DNA of 48,216 nucleotides, from the NCBI GenBank assembly GCA_903858115.1, contig CAIOHR010000279.1, positions 1 through 48,216 of the forward strand. The letters run 5' to 3'. Under the pieces are notes generated by a model, which saw only the letters and a program-made list of their open reading frames with translations, searched no databases and was not told the DNA's origin. Source of the DNA: an uncultured Pirellula sp. Its GTDB lineage: Bacteria > Planctomycetota > Planctomycetia > Pirellulales > Pirellulaceae. Of this stretch, positions 8,766 through 16,786 are shown piece by piece (within the stretch, counting starts at the first letter, position 1; the number at the start of each line of letters is the position of its first letter). A program made the position numbers and the translations under genes.

Positions 8766-9125
8766 CTAGTTTTCGCAAACCGCCAAAACGCATAGTGGCT
8801 TACCTCGATAGGTCCACGCATAAGGATCAGCGAGCAAGTCCTTGAAGTAGTCGATGAATTGTACCAGCTTGTTTCGCAAATTCTCAAGAGACACAAAGTT
8901 TCCATATCGCGTTATCTTGCGTCTAACAACTCTAAGCTAGATCTCTACTTGTTTCATCCAAGAGGTATGCTTCGGGACAAAGTAGAAATGGATTCGATGC
9001 AACGGATTGCATAGGAATATTTGGCGAGATTGACGGTCCTTTAGAATTCCACTGCGTCCTTTTTCTCCAAGACCGTTTGTGTCGACCCCGCAATGCTTAG
9101 CGACAAAGCAAACAGCCAGCGCCAA
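8766..9125 (-). pseudogene. IS630-family transposase, C-terminal remnant
   Basis: One continuous minus-strand frame encodes the C-terminal third of an IS630/Tc1-type DDE transposase: KGRSGILKD, HRIHFYFVPKHTSWMKQVEI, then a TAG at 8937-8939 where the family has Trp, then further family sequence (RRKITRYGNF, FIDYFKDLL, WTYRGKPL) to a final stop at 8766-8768. Upstream of 9125 the similarity ends abruptly, so the N-terminal part with the first catalytic Asp is missing. The copy is dead by both truncation and a nonsense mutation. I could not find terminal inverted repeats. It lies directly upstream of cas1 in the same direction. Confidence 0.85.
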
Positions 9126-9490
9126 CGTCCACAGTGTTTGGCGTAGCTACATTGGGACATAGCCTATGACCACGTTGCCCGCTTACGCTGGCGGGATAGG
9201 GAGTACGCTGGTTGCTGCAAGTCTGGATCGCCGATCAGGGTTTCGTCGGCGGACACCGTTTACTTCGAACTGAGTCCATAGACATTATCGGCGGTTGCAA
9301 CAATTCGCCAACATTGCAATACCACGATCTACAAGATGTCTATAATCTGATACATTCTTCGCACGTTTTACATTCGCTTCATCACACTCCGTTTTGGTAA
9401 TGTACGAACGAGGCTTGTCATGGCGCCCCAGCTCATGATGGAATTGGTCATGATCTTACTCGACTCAGAGGAGCAACTATAGTTAACATC
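9126..9490. other. Intergenic, no gene recognised
   Basis: About 365 bases between the IS630 remnant and the broken thioesterase gene. Several short open frames exist but none shows a recognisable family or a ribosome binding site. A GC-rich inverted stretch GCCCGC/GCGGG-like lies near 9177-9195. The promoter of the thioesterase gene should lie in the last part. Confidence 0.5.
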
Positions 9491-9890
9491 ATGAATTGCA
9501 ATCATACGGCTACGCTCCGAGCACGTTACGATGAATGCAATCCGTTGGGGGGGCGTTCATCACTCCAATTACTTGAAGTATTTCGAGATTGCCCGAACCG
9601 ATCTGTATCGAGCACGGGGTGGAAATTACCGAGATTTTGAGGCGAGCGGTCTATTCGTTGTGGTTGCTAAAGTGCAATGCCGCTACCATGTGCCTGCTCG
9701 CTATGATGACTCATTGAAAATTGTGGTAGAGATTGATCGGATCTCCGAAGCCAAAATTGAACAGAGCTATACCGTACTGCGAGGCGATGCAAAGATCGCC
9801 TCTGGCTCCGTAACCTTGGCAGTTGTTGACCGCGAAGGCAAACTACAAAGGATACCCGAAACCCTGCGTATTCCGCTCGAAAGTCTATAG
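9491..9890 (+). pseudogene. YbgC/4-hydroxybenzoyl-CoA-type thioesterase, frameshifted at a G7 run
   Basis: Hot-dog-fold acyl-CoA thioesterase. From ATG 9491 the first frame reads RARYDECNPLGG, the family start with the catalytic Asp position; then a run of seven G (9547-9553) shifts the frame by one base and the rest continues in the frame of 9531 as VHHSNYLKYFEIARTDLY, down to a stop at 9888-9890. With six G the two parts would join into one protein of about 132 residues, the normal length. So the gene is either newly inactivated, switchable by slippage at the G run, or misread in assembly. The internal ATG at 9531 would give a product lacking the catalytic Asp loop and is unlikely to be functional. 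Confidence 0.85.
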
Positions 9891-10282
9891 AACGATCGAC
9901 AAGTCATTCGTTCCAATCCAACCGGCTTACTCGCCACTGTCCGCTTCAGTCTAGCCGATCCAACTGTGGTAGTCGAATCCGCCGGATCCAAGGTTCACGT
10001 TGGGGATGATCCAAACTGTGGTAAGCGCCGTCGCTGGCCTCGTCCACGTCCACATCGTTGCCCGCTGACTCTGACCTACGCTCACAGTGTTTGGTCGAGC
10101 CTGGGTGTTGCTGGCTACGTCTACGGCCGACGCTTACAGTATGTGCTGACCATCCGACTTCGACGCTTACCGGCAAATCCTGCGTCCACAATTGTTTGCC
10201 AGTCGCCATTGGAAAAGTTACAACAACAATTCTCCGTCACTCTTCTCCAGACTACTACCGCCCTAGCCTAGAGTGAATCCCA
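9891..10282. other. Degenerate sequence, coding remnant suspected
   Basis: No intact gene is visible. On the plus strand 10156-10263 reads in one frame as FDAYRQILRPQLFASRHW then KSYNNNSPSLFSRLLPP and stop, which looks like protein sequence, but the frame is interrupted by a TGA near 10144. Short near-repeats occur: CCAACTGTGGTA near 9959 and CCAAACTGTGGTAA near 10010; TATGTGCTGACCA occurs here (about 10139) and again near 10710. I could not assign a family. It may be the tail of a decayed gene of this island. Confidence 0.35.
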
Positions 10283-10621
10283 ATGCGTCCAGTACTACTG
10301 TGCATGTTGCTCGTATGTGGATCGGCAGTCCCGGCTAACGCTCAGCAGCTAAAGGAAATCACCAACAGCATCGGGATGAAGCTGGTACTGATACATCGTG
10401 GATCGTTTACTATGGGATCGCCAAATGAGGTCGGAATGAAAGATAACGAGACACTTCATGAAGTGACGATTAGCACGCCCCTTTACCTTTGCGTGTACGA
10501 GGTGACGCAGGGGGAGTACGAAAAAGTGATGGGAAGCAATCCAAGATGATTTAAGGGATCGAGGAACCCAGTGGAGAGTGTGAGTTGGGAAAACATCGGG
10601 ACATCTGTCGCATTGAGTTAG
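10283..10621 (+). pseudogene. Truncated SUMF1/formylglycine-generating-enzyme-like protein
   Basis: The protein begins with a signal peptide (about residues 1-20, ending AVPANA) and the typical opening of secreted SUMF1-domain proteins in planctomycetes: NSIGMKLVLIHRGSFTMGSP and then YEVTQGEYEKVMGSNPR. A TGA at 10547-10549 replaces the residue normally preceding FKG. The same frame continues with FKGSRNPVESVSWENI, again family sequence, to a second stop at 10619-10621. The remaining ~200 residues with the calcium and active-site parts are absent. The 88-residue product cannot fold as the full domain, so I regard it as a pseudogene rather than a short protein. Confidence 0.82.
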
Positions 10622-11139
10622 GCGGCGAACATCAGCTTAGCCATTTTAGTTGACGATGGGGCGTCTTAAGCCAGTCATCGCTCGCCAGTCGGATTTCAAT
10701 TTCCACAGGTATGTGCTGACCAACGACCATTAACTAGTTCGTCGCAACGCTTAAGAATCCGACCTAACAACAACTGCACCCCACTGTGGAAGTGGCGCAA
10801 GCCAAATTCGTCGTCCTTTACCGCTTCAACTCCTACAGTTTGGTAAGTTGAATCCGTCCTAGTTCATTGCCCACCAAGGCTTTCCCGCGTCCGCCCTGGT
10901 AATCCCCATTTCGCCTTTCGAGATCGCGTCGCGTTAGAGCTTGTCCGAGGTCGCGAAAGTTCGCAATCGTCGACTCCCCCTTGCTGTTAAATAAGACTTC
11001 TCTGTCAAACAGAGAATCTGAGAGTTGCAGACGAATTTGCGCGGTCCGGTCTCGCAAATGCGATTTTCGGGCCAAGGCAGGGCGCTCTCTGTTTGGCGGC
11101 CGGCCGCACGAGAAACTCCAAAACCCTTGGAAAACAACG
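10622..11139. other. Gene-free stretch of the island
   Basis: About 520 bases between the SUMF1 remnant and the tRNA terminator. Open frames exist on both strands (for example 10833-11075 minus, ending GRIQLTKL) but none has a recognised family, a ribosome binding site or support from context. It may hold further decayed sequence; I see no inverted terminal repeats. Confidence 0.4.
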
Positions 11140-11169
11140 AAAAAAGCCGAGGGGTTTAATCCTCGGCTT
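11140..11169 (-). terminator. Rho-independent terminator after tRNA-Asn
   Basis: AAGCCGAGG (11144-11152) pairs with CCTCGGCTT (11161-11169) across an eight-base loop. On the minus strand the stem is followed by six T (complement of 11140-11145), a standard intrinsic terminator. It lies 43 bases downstream of the tRNA-Asn 3' end. Confidence 0.85.
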
Positions 11170-11212
11170 CTCTGTTAAATCGTACCCTCGGAAATTCCGA
11201 GGATTTGAAAGG

Positions 11213-11285
11213 CTCCCCCGGGTGGGCTCGAACCACCGACACGCGGATTAACAGTCCGCTGCTCTGCCGACTGAGCTACAGGGGA
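11213..11285 (-). tRNA. tRNA-Asn (anticodon GTT)
   Basis: On the minus strand the 73-base gene folds into a full cloverleaf: acceptor TCCCCTG/CGGGGGA with discriminator G, D-stem GCTC/GAGC with loop AGTCGGCA, anticodon stem GCGGA/TCCGC with loop CTGTTAA, variable GTGTC, and T-stem GGTGG/CCACC with TTCGAGC. The anticodon GTT is at 11252-11250. CCA is not encoded. The 3' end faces the CRISPR and pseudogene region, the usual arrangement for an island integrated at a tRNA. A second small hairpin, CCTCGG/CCGAGG, lies just downstream (11186-11202). Confidence 0.97.
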
Positions 11286-11533
11286 ATTTGAAATGTTATC
11301 TACTGGATCGGTTTCATCGCGTATGGTTCGATCTTTTTTCACGATCACCCGAAACGGTCGCCGTAATCGGAATAACTTCCGAAATGTAGCCGCATCTCTT
11401 GGCTCATGCAAGCCGAATCTGTCGATGAACGACTCGCTTTTTAATTACTCGAACTCCTACTTGCCAACCAACCAGCCATTATTGACCACCAACCATCCAT
11501 TTCTCTTTCAAGATCCCTTCGCCGACATTGAAA

Positions 11534-13201
11534 TCAATGACGGGTTCCCCGTCCACGGCCGCGTCCTCCCCCGCCCGCATTGCGCTGATGATTCTCTGTA
11601 TTGGCCGATACAATTCCTTCCAACGCCTCTGCCCACGAGGGTATTTTTCCATTGTTCGTTACCGCTGAAACCGCCTCGCGGTCCTCGTCGCCGCCTCGAC
11701 GGTCGTCTTCCTCCGAGACCTGACGTTTCTGCCGATCGCTCCGCATCCTTTCGCCTTTAGGCTTTCGCCCTGCGTGTCTGGTTTCGCTCTCATCGTCCGA
11801 TCGGGCGCTCGAGCTTCGTGTCGATGGAACATAATCCTCATCGTCCAATGGCACGAAACCTACTGTGTCATCAATACCTTCTCCGAAACCATCGGCAGCA
11901 GGCAACCGCTCTTGGGAAGTTCGCTCGACGCGAGGTCCTCTGACTCTCTCGTTTCGAGCAGGTTTTTCTGTATTTCGATTCCCTTCCGAACTACGATGAC
12001 GTGAATCACGCCCCGAATCACTCGCTTCAGATCGACGCCCCTCGCCACGTAGATCACTGGCATGTGATGCGCTGCTCTGTGATGTATCCCTAGAATCGTC
12101 ACGTAAATCACGTCCACTCGACCGTGCCCCCCGTGCCTCGTTTCGCGTCTCACTACTTCGAGCATCCTCCGAAGGGCGAGTGCGTCTACCTTCCGTTGGT
12201 CGGTCCTCAAGACTACGAGTATCGGACCTATTTCTAGGTGGAGAGCTACTGTCGCGTTCTTTCCGAGTTCTATCTCGCGTACTTCTCCTTGCTGAATCAG
12301 AATCTTCCGAAGGGCCCCCTAAGTCTATTGGCTCGATCGAATCCACTCGATCTCTCGTCGGTTCCACAATCTCACCCTCTACTCTGCCACGACGAGGTGG
12401 CCTCCGGTGAGATCGCCGTTCAGGCGAAGTCTCCCCACTGCTTTGCCGATCGGTTTCGGGTCTATCCTTGTGGCGATTTTGGGACGCGCGTGGTTCCAAG
12501 GGAAGTGAATCCGGATCGTCAGATCTCGAATCTGTCGTTTTTTCGAAGCCCCTTGAGGCTCGTTCCTCGCGAGAAACTAATTCCGATCGTTGCTCTCGGC
12601 TGCCACTGCCTCGTTGCGGCCTTTCTCCATCGCGCAGCGGTCTTACCTGACGCGGAGGCCTTTCACCGGCACCTAGCGACTGCCTGTCGCCGCGTGGCTG
12701 ACGGTGGCCGCCACGCTGTTGTTCGTCGCTGGAGGTTCGGTCGGAAGCTTTTCTACGTGGGGATCCAAACGAAACGTTTGGCTCATCGGCGGGCATATCT
12801 TGCCGGTTCTCGAACGAGGAATCATCTGATGCAATCGGCTGGCTAGACTTCGACATCGTCGAGTCGTTCGTATCCCAGAAGCTCGATTTCTCCCGCTTGT
12901 GGCTAGCTTTGCTGGAATCCCTGATACCTGGTTCGGAGTTGTTCACCTGTCGGACATCGATTCGTTCTGATTCTGCGGATTGAATCGAAGAGTCGGTCTC
13001 CGATGGTTGGATTCCAAAGAATGAAGTTACCGCGTCCCATGAGGATCGCAATCTCGAGGGTTCCTTAGTTTTTTCCAGTGGCTTTACTGGCTCTGAGGTC
13101 GCATTATCGGTTTTCGCTTTTGCGGCATCCGATTTCTTTGCGGCAGGGGTGATCGAGGGGGTACCTAGTAAGTTTGCCAAACTATTCCAATGATCTGACA
13201 T
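11534..13201 (-). CDS. Arg/Ser-rich, intrinsically disordered protein
   Basis: A 555-residue protein I do not recognise. The N-terminus has two short hydrophobic motifs that could be folded or binding elements: HWNSLANLLGTP (about 4-15) and SRLRSSWDAVTSFFGI (about 49-64). From residue ~70 to ~500 it is made almost wholly of Ser, Arg, Asp, Glu and Gly with many RSSD, RDSR and RPPR-like strings, without predicted secondary structure. A second short motif IPSWAEALEGIV precedes a GGGGRGRGRG tail near the end, similar to RNA-binding RG-rich tails. There is no signal peptide or membrane segment. Alone on its strand, divergent from the next gene. A role in binding RNA or in condensate-like assemblies is only a guess from composition. 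Confidence 0.85.
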   Translation of the reverse strand: MSDHWNSLANLLGTPSITPAAKKSDAAKAKTDNATSEPVKPLEKTKEPSRLRSSWDAVTSFFGIQPSETDSSIQSAESERIDVRQVNNSEPGIRDSSKASHKREKSSFWDTNDSTMSKSSQPIASDDSSFENRQDMPADEPNVSFGSPRRKASDRTSSDEQQRGGHRQPRGDRQSLGAGERPPRQVRPLRDGERPQRGSGSREQRSELVSREERASRGFEKTTDSRSDDPDSLPLEPRASQNRHKDRPETDRQSSGETSPERRSHRRPPRRGRVEGEIVEPTRDRVDSIEPIDLGGPSEDSDSARRSTRDRTRKERDSSSPPRNRSDTRSLEDRPTEGRRTRPSEDARSSETRNEARGARSSGRDLRDDSRDTSQSSASHASDLRGEGRRSEASDSGRDSRHRSSEGNRNTEKPARNERVRGPRVERTSQERLPAADGFGEGIDDTVGFVPLDDEDYVPSTRSSSARSDDESETRHAGRKPKGERMRSDRQKRQVSEEDDRRGGDEDREAVSAVTNNGKIPSWAEALEGIVSANTENHQRNAGGGGRGRGRGTRH

Positions 13202-13559
13202 ACCGGTTCGCTAACGTGATTTTTCGTATAGGTTGATTAATATTTTCGCTCCCGATTCGTGGTTCCAATCCACGGCAATGCAATATCGGGACAATTCCCC
13301 CCGTTTCGTGAGATTAAAGCCGGCACGGCCATCTGCACGCATTACTTTTGATTGGAGAATCCTTAACAAAATATAGCATTACTCGAGGGTCTTCGGGATG
13401 CTAGTCTCACGAATCTTGGGAAAAAGCAATGTAGATAAGGTATTACGGCGGAAGAAAGTTGACACTTGGGGGTAGCAAGCCTTAATCTAGGTAGAACGGC
13501 GGTTTGATTTTTCTACCGTTGGAGGATCACTCTTTTCTAAAGCTTTTCTGTGGGAGTCC
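13202..13559. other. Divergent intergenic region with promoters
   Basis: This 358-base region separates the divergent Arg/Ser-rich and Gly-Met-rich protein genes and must hold both promoters. An inverted repeat CGTGG/CCACG lies near 13257-13275. A candidate promoter for the right-hand gene is listed separately. No gene or RNA was recognised. Confidence 0.5.
13459..13486 (+). promoter_or_regulatory. Candidate promoter of the Gly-Met-rich protein gene
   Basis: TTGACA at 13459-13464 is a perfect -35 hexamer, followed after 16 bases by CTTAAT (13481-13486) as a poor -10. It is about 75 bases upstream of the start codon. The -35 is good and the -10 weak. Confidence 0.35.
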
Positions 13560-15110
13560 ATGATGACCCTTTCGAAATTCAAATGGCAGTTCATTCGGCG
13601 TGCTAGTTTTCGAACGATCGGATTCGTTACGTTGGCGTCCGTGTGCTTGCCGTCGACCTTGATTGCTCAGAACAAGACAAAGTTCACTGCGGAGGCAGTG
13701 AAGCTCGACGATAAAGCCAAATCTACCAAGGAGAAAGAGAAGAACGCAGAACTTAGAGGTGACAAAGCAGAATTGACTGCGGTGTCCGAATACTACGCTG
13801 GATATGTGATTCCGAAGCTTACCGAGGCTGTGCCCGCCGAACTAAACATTCGAAGACGAGAGATAGAAGCCGACATAGAACAGATTAGCAAGAACAAAAA
13901 CAAAGCTGTTCGAGACGCATTCAATAAGAAGATTTACGAACTATTCTCAAACGTCTCAAAAAATAAGGCCTATGACCCGACGACCAGAATCACTTCGATG
14001 ATTGTGTTGACTCAATTAGTTAGAGAACCTGCAGGGAAAAACCCTCCCGTTCCTGATCCAGATGTACTAAACGACTTGTATAGAGTTCTCGATCCAAAGA
14101 AGCTTTCGAACCCAAACGAGCGTGAACTCGATGCGATGCTTTACATCGCGATCAAGTCTCTCGAGAGGTATTTGCGAGCTCAGCCAACGAATCCAGCAGA
14201 TGGCTTTCCTGATAACAAACAACGAGCGTTCGTTGCCAGGATCGCTGAGCATATGACCTTGCAGCCTCCTGTCCCTCGGTTGGTCGAAGGCCATCAAAAG
14301 ATGATGGAGCAGGCTCTCCAAACGATGACACTTTTTGCGACTAAGAGCAAGGGCGAAACTCAGAAGATCGCTTCGGAAGCTGTGGTCAAGTTTATCGTTG
14401 TTGTTTTCAATGACGATCGATCATCCGAGTGGCTCAAGGAAGTAGCATGCGCGTGTCTTGGTCAGATTACACCGTCTAACTTAACCCCTGAAGAAATATC
14501 AAAACTAGAAAATGAGATTGCAAAATTCGCGATCAAATCTCTTAAGGATTGGCGAGTGAAGATAGCCATGTCAGGCAGCTTGGCAATGAGCGGAGGTATG
14601 GGTGGTATGGGTGGTATGGGTGGTATGGGTGGCAGCGGAGATGGTTATGGTGCTGAAGGTATGGGTGGAGAAGGTGGGTATGGTGCAGAAGGAGGCATGG
14701 GAGGAATGGGAGGAATGGGAGGGCAGCCCAAAGCAAGCGCAACCCAGCCGCCTGAACTCAGAAATGCTAGGCGCATGATCCATCAACGGCTTGAACGAAT
14801 TCACTTGGCCCTCAATGGATTTCCTCGCAAGTACCCTGATTCTGCCCCACAGGCAAAGACCCCTCCCAAGGGCTTGATTACACTCGTTTCAGATGATGAA
14901 AAGCCTAAGGTTCAAGATGCCATCGAAAAGCTGGACAAGCTTCAAGGGGATTTGAATGGTCAATTTTCAGATCTATCTGGTTTATCCGCGATGGTCCGAA
15001 CGAATTTAAGAGATTTTCGGCTGGCTTGTGTAGAAATCTCTGGCGAGGCAAAAGAGAAGGCCGAGAACGACGCCTTGAATCCATTCTCTAATCCGGGATC
15101 GGGCCAATAG
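13560..15110 (+). CDS. Secreted Gly-Met repeat protein of unknown function
   Basis: A 516-residue protein with an N-terminal signal peptide (hydrophobic segment about 19-33, cleavage after LIAQ). The central part (about 50-340) is mainly helical and Lys/Glu-rich, with HEAT-like segments. Around 346-390 is a low-complexity stretch of GMGG repeats, coded by perfect nine-base tandem repeats, with GYGAEG interspersed. A helical C-terminal domain follows. I know no family function; proteins with this layout are common in planctomycetes. The Shine-Dalgarno GGGAG (13552-13556) is only three bases from the first ATG and six from the second (13563), so the second may be the true start. Confidence 0.85.
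   Translation: MMTLSKFKWQFIRRASFRTIGFVTLASVCLPSTLIAQNKTKFTAEAVKLDDKAKSTKEKEKNAELRGDKAELTAVSEYYAGYVIPKLTEAVPAELNIRRREIEADIEQISKNKNKAVRDAFNKKIYELFSNVSKNKAYDPTTRITSMIVLTQLVREPAGKNPPVPDPDVLNDLYRVLDPKKLSNPNERELDAMLYIAIKSLERYLRAQPTNPADGFPDNKQRAFVARIAEHMTLQPPVPRLVEGHQKMMEQALQTMTLFATKSKGETQKIASEAVVKFIVVVFNDDRSSEWLKEVACACLGQITPSNLTPEEISKLENEIAKFAIKSLKDWRVKIAMSGSLAMSGGMGGMGGMGGMGGSGDGYGAEGMGGEGGYGAEGGMGGMGGMGGQPKASATQPPELRNARRMIHQRLERIHLALNGFPRKYPDSAPQAKTPPKGLITLVSDDEKPKVQDAIEKLDKLQGDLNGQFSDLSGLSAMVRTNLRDFRLACVEISGEAKEKAENDALNPFSNPGSGQ
14595..14630 (+). repeat. Nine-base tandem repeat (4 copies) inside the Gly-Met gene
   Basis: GGTATGGGT occurs four times without a mismatch and encodes GMG units; related GGAATGGGA copies follow at about 14701-14720. 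The exact DNA identity suggests recent slippage expansion. Confidence 0.85.
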
Positions 15111-15114
15111 CTCC

Positions 15115-15378
15115 TTGGACTCGGGTCAGGGCACACTTCCGGGTTTGTCGGCGAAGTTTGAGATCGCAAGCGATGCACTCGCGGCGATCGAACATGAGGA
15201 CAAGGCTTGGTGGTTTTTCCAAGAACCTCGAGATGTCTACCTATGTGTAAGGGTTGGCTCCATTGAAAAGGTGCGAAAGCAACCAGAAGAGTTTAACAGA
15301 CTTCTGCGAAACTTTGTTTCGAAGACAGGCGCTCGAAAGATGTTTGGCAATGGGAATGATGGCGAACGACTACTGTAA
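15115..15378 (+). CDS. Small hypothetical protein
   Basis: An 87-residue frame that begins with TTG four bases after the stop of the Gly-Met gene, on the same strand. The composition is that of a soluble globular protein (FEIASDALAAIEHEDKAWWFF, VYLCVRVGSIEKVRK shortened here) but I recognise no family. There is no clear Shine-Dalgarno, so it would depend on coupled translation. Its tight spacing and sensible sequence favour a real gene; it could also be an extension lost by a stop in the upstream gene. Confidence 0.5.
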   Translation: MDSGQGTLPGLSAKFEIASDALAAIEHEDKAWWFFQEPRDVYLCVRVGSIEKVRKQPEEFNRLLRNFVSKTGARKMFGNGNDGERLL

Positions 15379-15448
15379 CCATCGAAGCCTAGTCACCTAG
15401 GGTTAACGAGCAAGTTGAGAGCTTCGTTGTCTATCGCTCACCGCTAGT

Positions 15449-15473
15449 CAACTTACTACAGTGCAGTAAGTTG
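15449..15473. promoter_or_regulatory. Perfect 9-bp inverted repeat upstream of the SOUL gene
   Basis: CAACTTACT (15449-15457) and AGTAAGTTG (15465-15473) form a perfect inverted repeat around a seven-base centre, about 50 bases before the SOUL-family start. It could be an operator for a dimeric regulator or a weak terminator of the upstream genes; there is no adjacent T-run except GTTTTTG further on. Confidence 0.45.
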
Positions 15474-15523
15474 TGATTCGTTTTTGGATCGCATATTGGT
15501 TCGTGTACTTGTAGGCAAAACTC

Positions 15524-16135
15524 ATGAAACGCAAGACAATGATTTACCTCTCAGTAACGGCGATCTTCGTTTTAGCTGGCGTTTTCGCTTGGAATACGAT
15601 GGCAAGGGCTGCCTATGAGTCAGCGGAATACAAGGTTGTCGAATCCGACGGCAAGTTCGAAGTCCGCGAGTACCCTGATTTGATGCTTGTCGCCACCACG
15701 ACCAAGCTAGATGCGCAAGGCCGAGATGGCAGCTTTATGAAATTGTTTCGCTACATCAGTGGAGCGAATGAATCCGAGAAAAAGATCTCGATGACGACAC
15801 CGGTTTTTATGGAAAATGACAAAGAGGATTCGGCAGTCCAAATGGGCTTTGTGATGCCTAAGGATATCGCAGTAGTCGGTGTCCCATCGCCAACCGGCGA
15901 GGGGGTCGACGTTCGCAAACGAGCTGGAGGTCGCTTTGCCGTTCTGCGCTTCTCGGGCCAACTCACTACCAAGTCAGCCAAAGAATCGGAAGCAAAGCTT
16001 CGAACCTGGATGGCAACCAAAGGCCTCGTTGCCGATGACTCGATTGAATCCAGCGGCGTAGAAACTGCTGGATACGATCCACCTTTTACTCCAGGTCCGC
16101 TGCGACGTAACGAAGTTCTGATCCGTTTGAAGTAG
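15524..16135 (+). CDS. SOUL/HBP-family haem-binding protein, membrane anchored or secreted
   Basis: A 203-residue protein with an N-terminal hydrophobic segment (about 6-24) serving as signal or anchor, followed by the SOUL domain: EYKVVESDGKFEVREYPDL, then SFMKLFRYISGAN and KISMTTPVFME, the family hallmark. The domain binds haem in some animal members; the bacterial role is unknown. The length is typical. It stands alone between the Gly-Met unit and a convergent acetyltransferase gene, with an inverted repeat in its upstream region. Confidence 0.93.
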   Translation: MKRKTMIYLSVTAIFVLAGVFAWNTMARAAYESAEYKVVESDGKFEVREYPDLMLVATTTKLDAQGRDGSFMKLFRYISGANESEKKISMTTPVFMENDKEDSAVQMGFVMPKDIAVVGVPSPTGEGVDVRKRAGGRFAVLRFSGQLTTKSAKESEAKLRTWMATKGLVADDSIESSGVETAGYDPPFTPGPLRRNEVLIRLK

Positions 16136-16198
16136 GGCGAGTCGCGGTTGCATTCTCCTTGGCCCCGAAGATTTCAATTCCGAAGATTTGAATTTTGC

Positions 16199-16666
16199 TT
16201 ATCTCTTGGTGTTTGGTTTCCAAACCATGGGAAAGTGGGGGCCGACCGATACCACTTCGAACTCGGGACCGGAGACTTCCCAACCCTGTTTTGAATAGAA
16301 TCCAACAGCCTGGCTGCGAGCATTGCACCAGAGGGAAACGCCTTTTTGGCGGGCCCAATCATGTGCAGCTTCTAACAATCTCGTACCAAGACCGAGTCCA
16401 CGATACCCATCCGCGACCGCCATTCCACGCAACTGCCCTATCTGGGGTTCTTTGGTCAAGTTTACCTCGGACAATAAAATGGTGAGGCATGCCGCCATCG
16501 TATTCTCCACGTGTCCGACGATGTGGACTGTGGTGCTGAGCTCATCACCTGCAAATTGTGACTGTTCGAGCGAGAGTCCGAGTGGTTTACGAAGCACTTC
16601 GTAACGAAGCTTAACAATGACAGGGAGTTCTACCGAGCCGTAGAATTCTCGAATTTCGAACTTCAT
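16199..16666 (-). CDS. GNAT-family N-acetyltransferase
   Basis: A 155-residue GNAT protein. The acetyl-CoA binding motif A is clear: GQLRGMAVADGYRGLGLGTRLLE shortened to its core YRGLGLGTRL, followed by SLWCNARSQAVGFYSKQGW (motif B, with the FYxKxGW string). The N-terminal part reads LPVIVKLRYEVLRKPLG, as in ElaA/YjcF-like members. The substrate cannot be told. It is convergent with the SOUL gene and divergent from the sugar-isomerase operon, so the 120 bases at 16667-16786 hold both promoters. Confidence 0.9.
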   Translation of the reverse strand: MKFEIREFYGSVELPVIVKLRYEVLRKPLGLSLEQSQFAGDELSTTVHIVGHVENTMAACLTILLSEVNLTKEPQIGQLRGMAVADGYRGLGLGTRLLEAAHDWARQKGVSLWCNARSQAVGFYSKQGWEVSGPEFEVVSVGPHFPMVWKPNTKR

Positions 16667-16786
16667 GCACTTCTTTTTCCTAACGCGTCAAAGCGTGTTG
16701 AGGGTGTCTGTACTTGTGGATGGTAAATGCTATCTTGGGGATATGTAAAGATACCTCTCGACTCGAATTTTTGGAGCATCGTTTGT

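Noticed and set aside
10283..10549. An 88-residue secreted SUMF1-like peptide as a functional short gene
   Set aside because: The stop lies where the family continues with FKGSRNPVESVSW in the same frame, so it is a truncated gene.
10833..11075. Minus-strand open frame of 80 codons in the island
   Set aside because: No recognisable family, no ribosome binding site, and it lies in a zone of other decayed sequence; not listed as a gene.
11293..11760. Plus-strand open frame of 155 codons
   Set aside because: It is antisense to the Arg/Ser-rich gene's end and rich in Arg/Pro by reverse-complement bias; a shadow.
12238..12846. Plus-strand open frame of 202 codons inside the Arg/Ser-rich gene
   Set aside because: Opposite strand to a long coding frame of highly biased composition; expected by chance.
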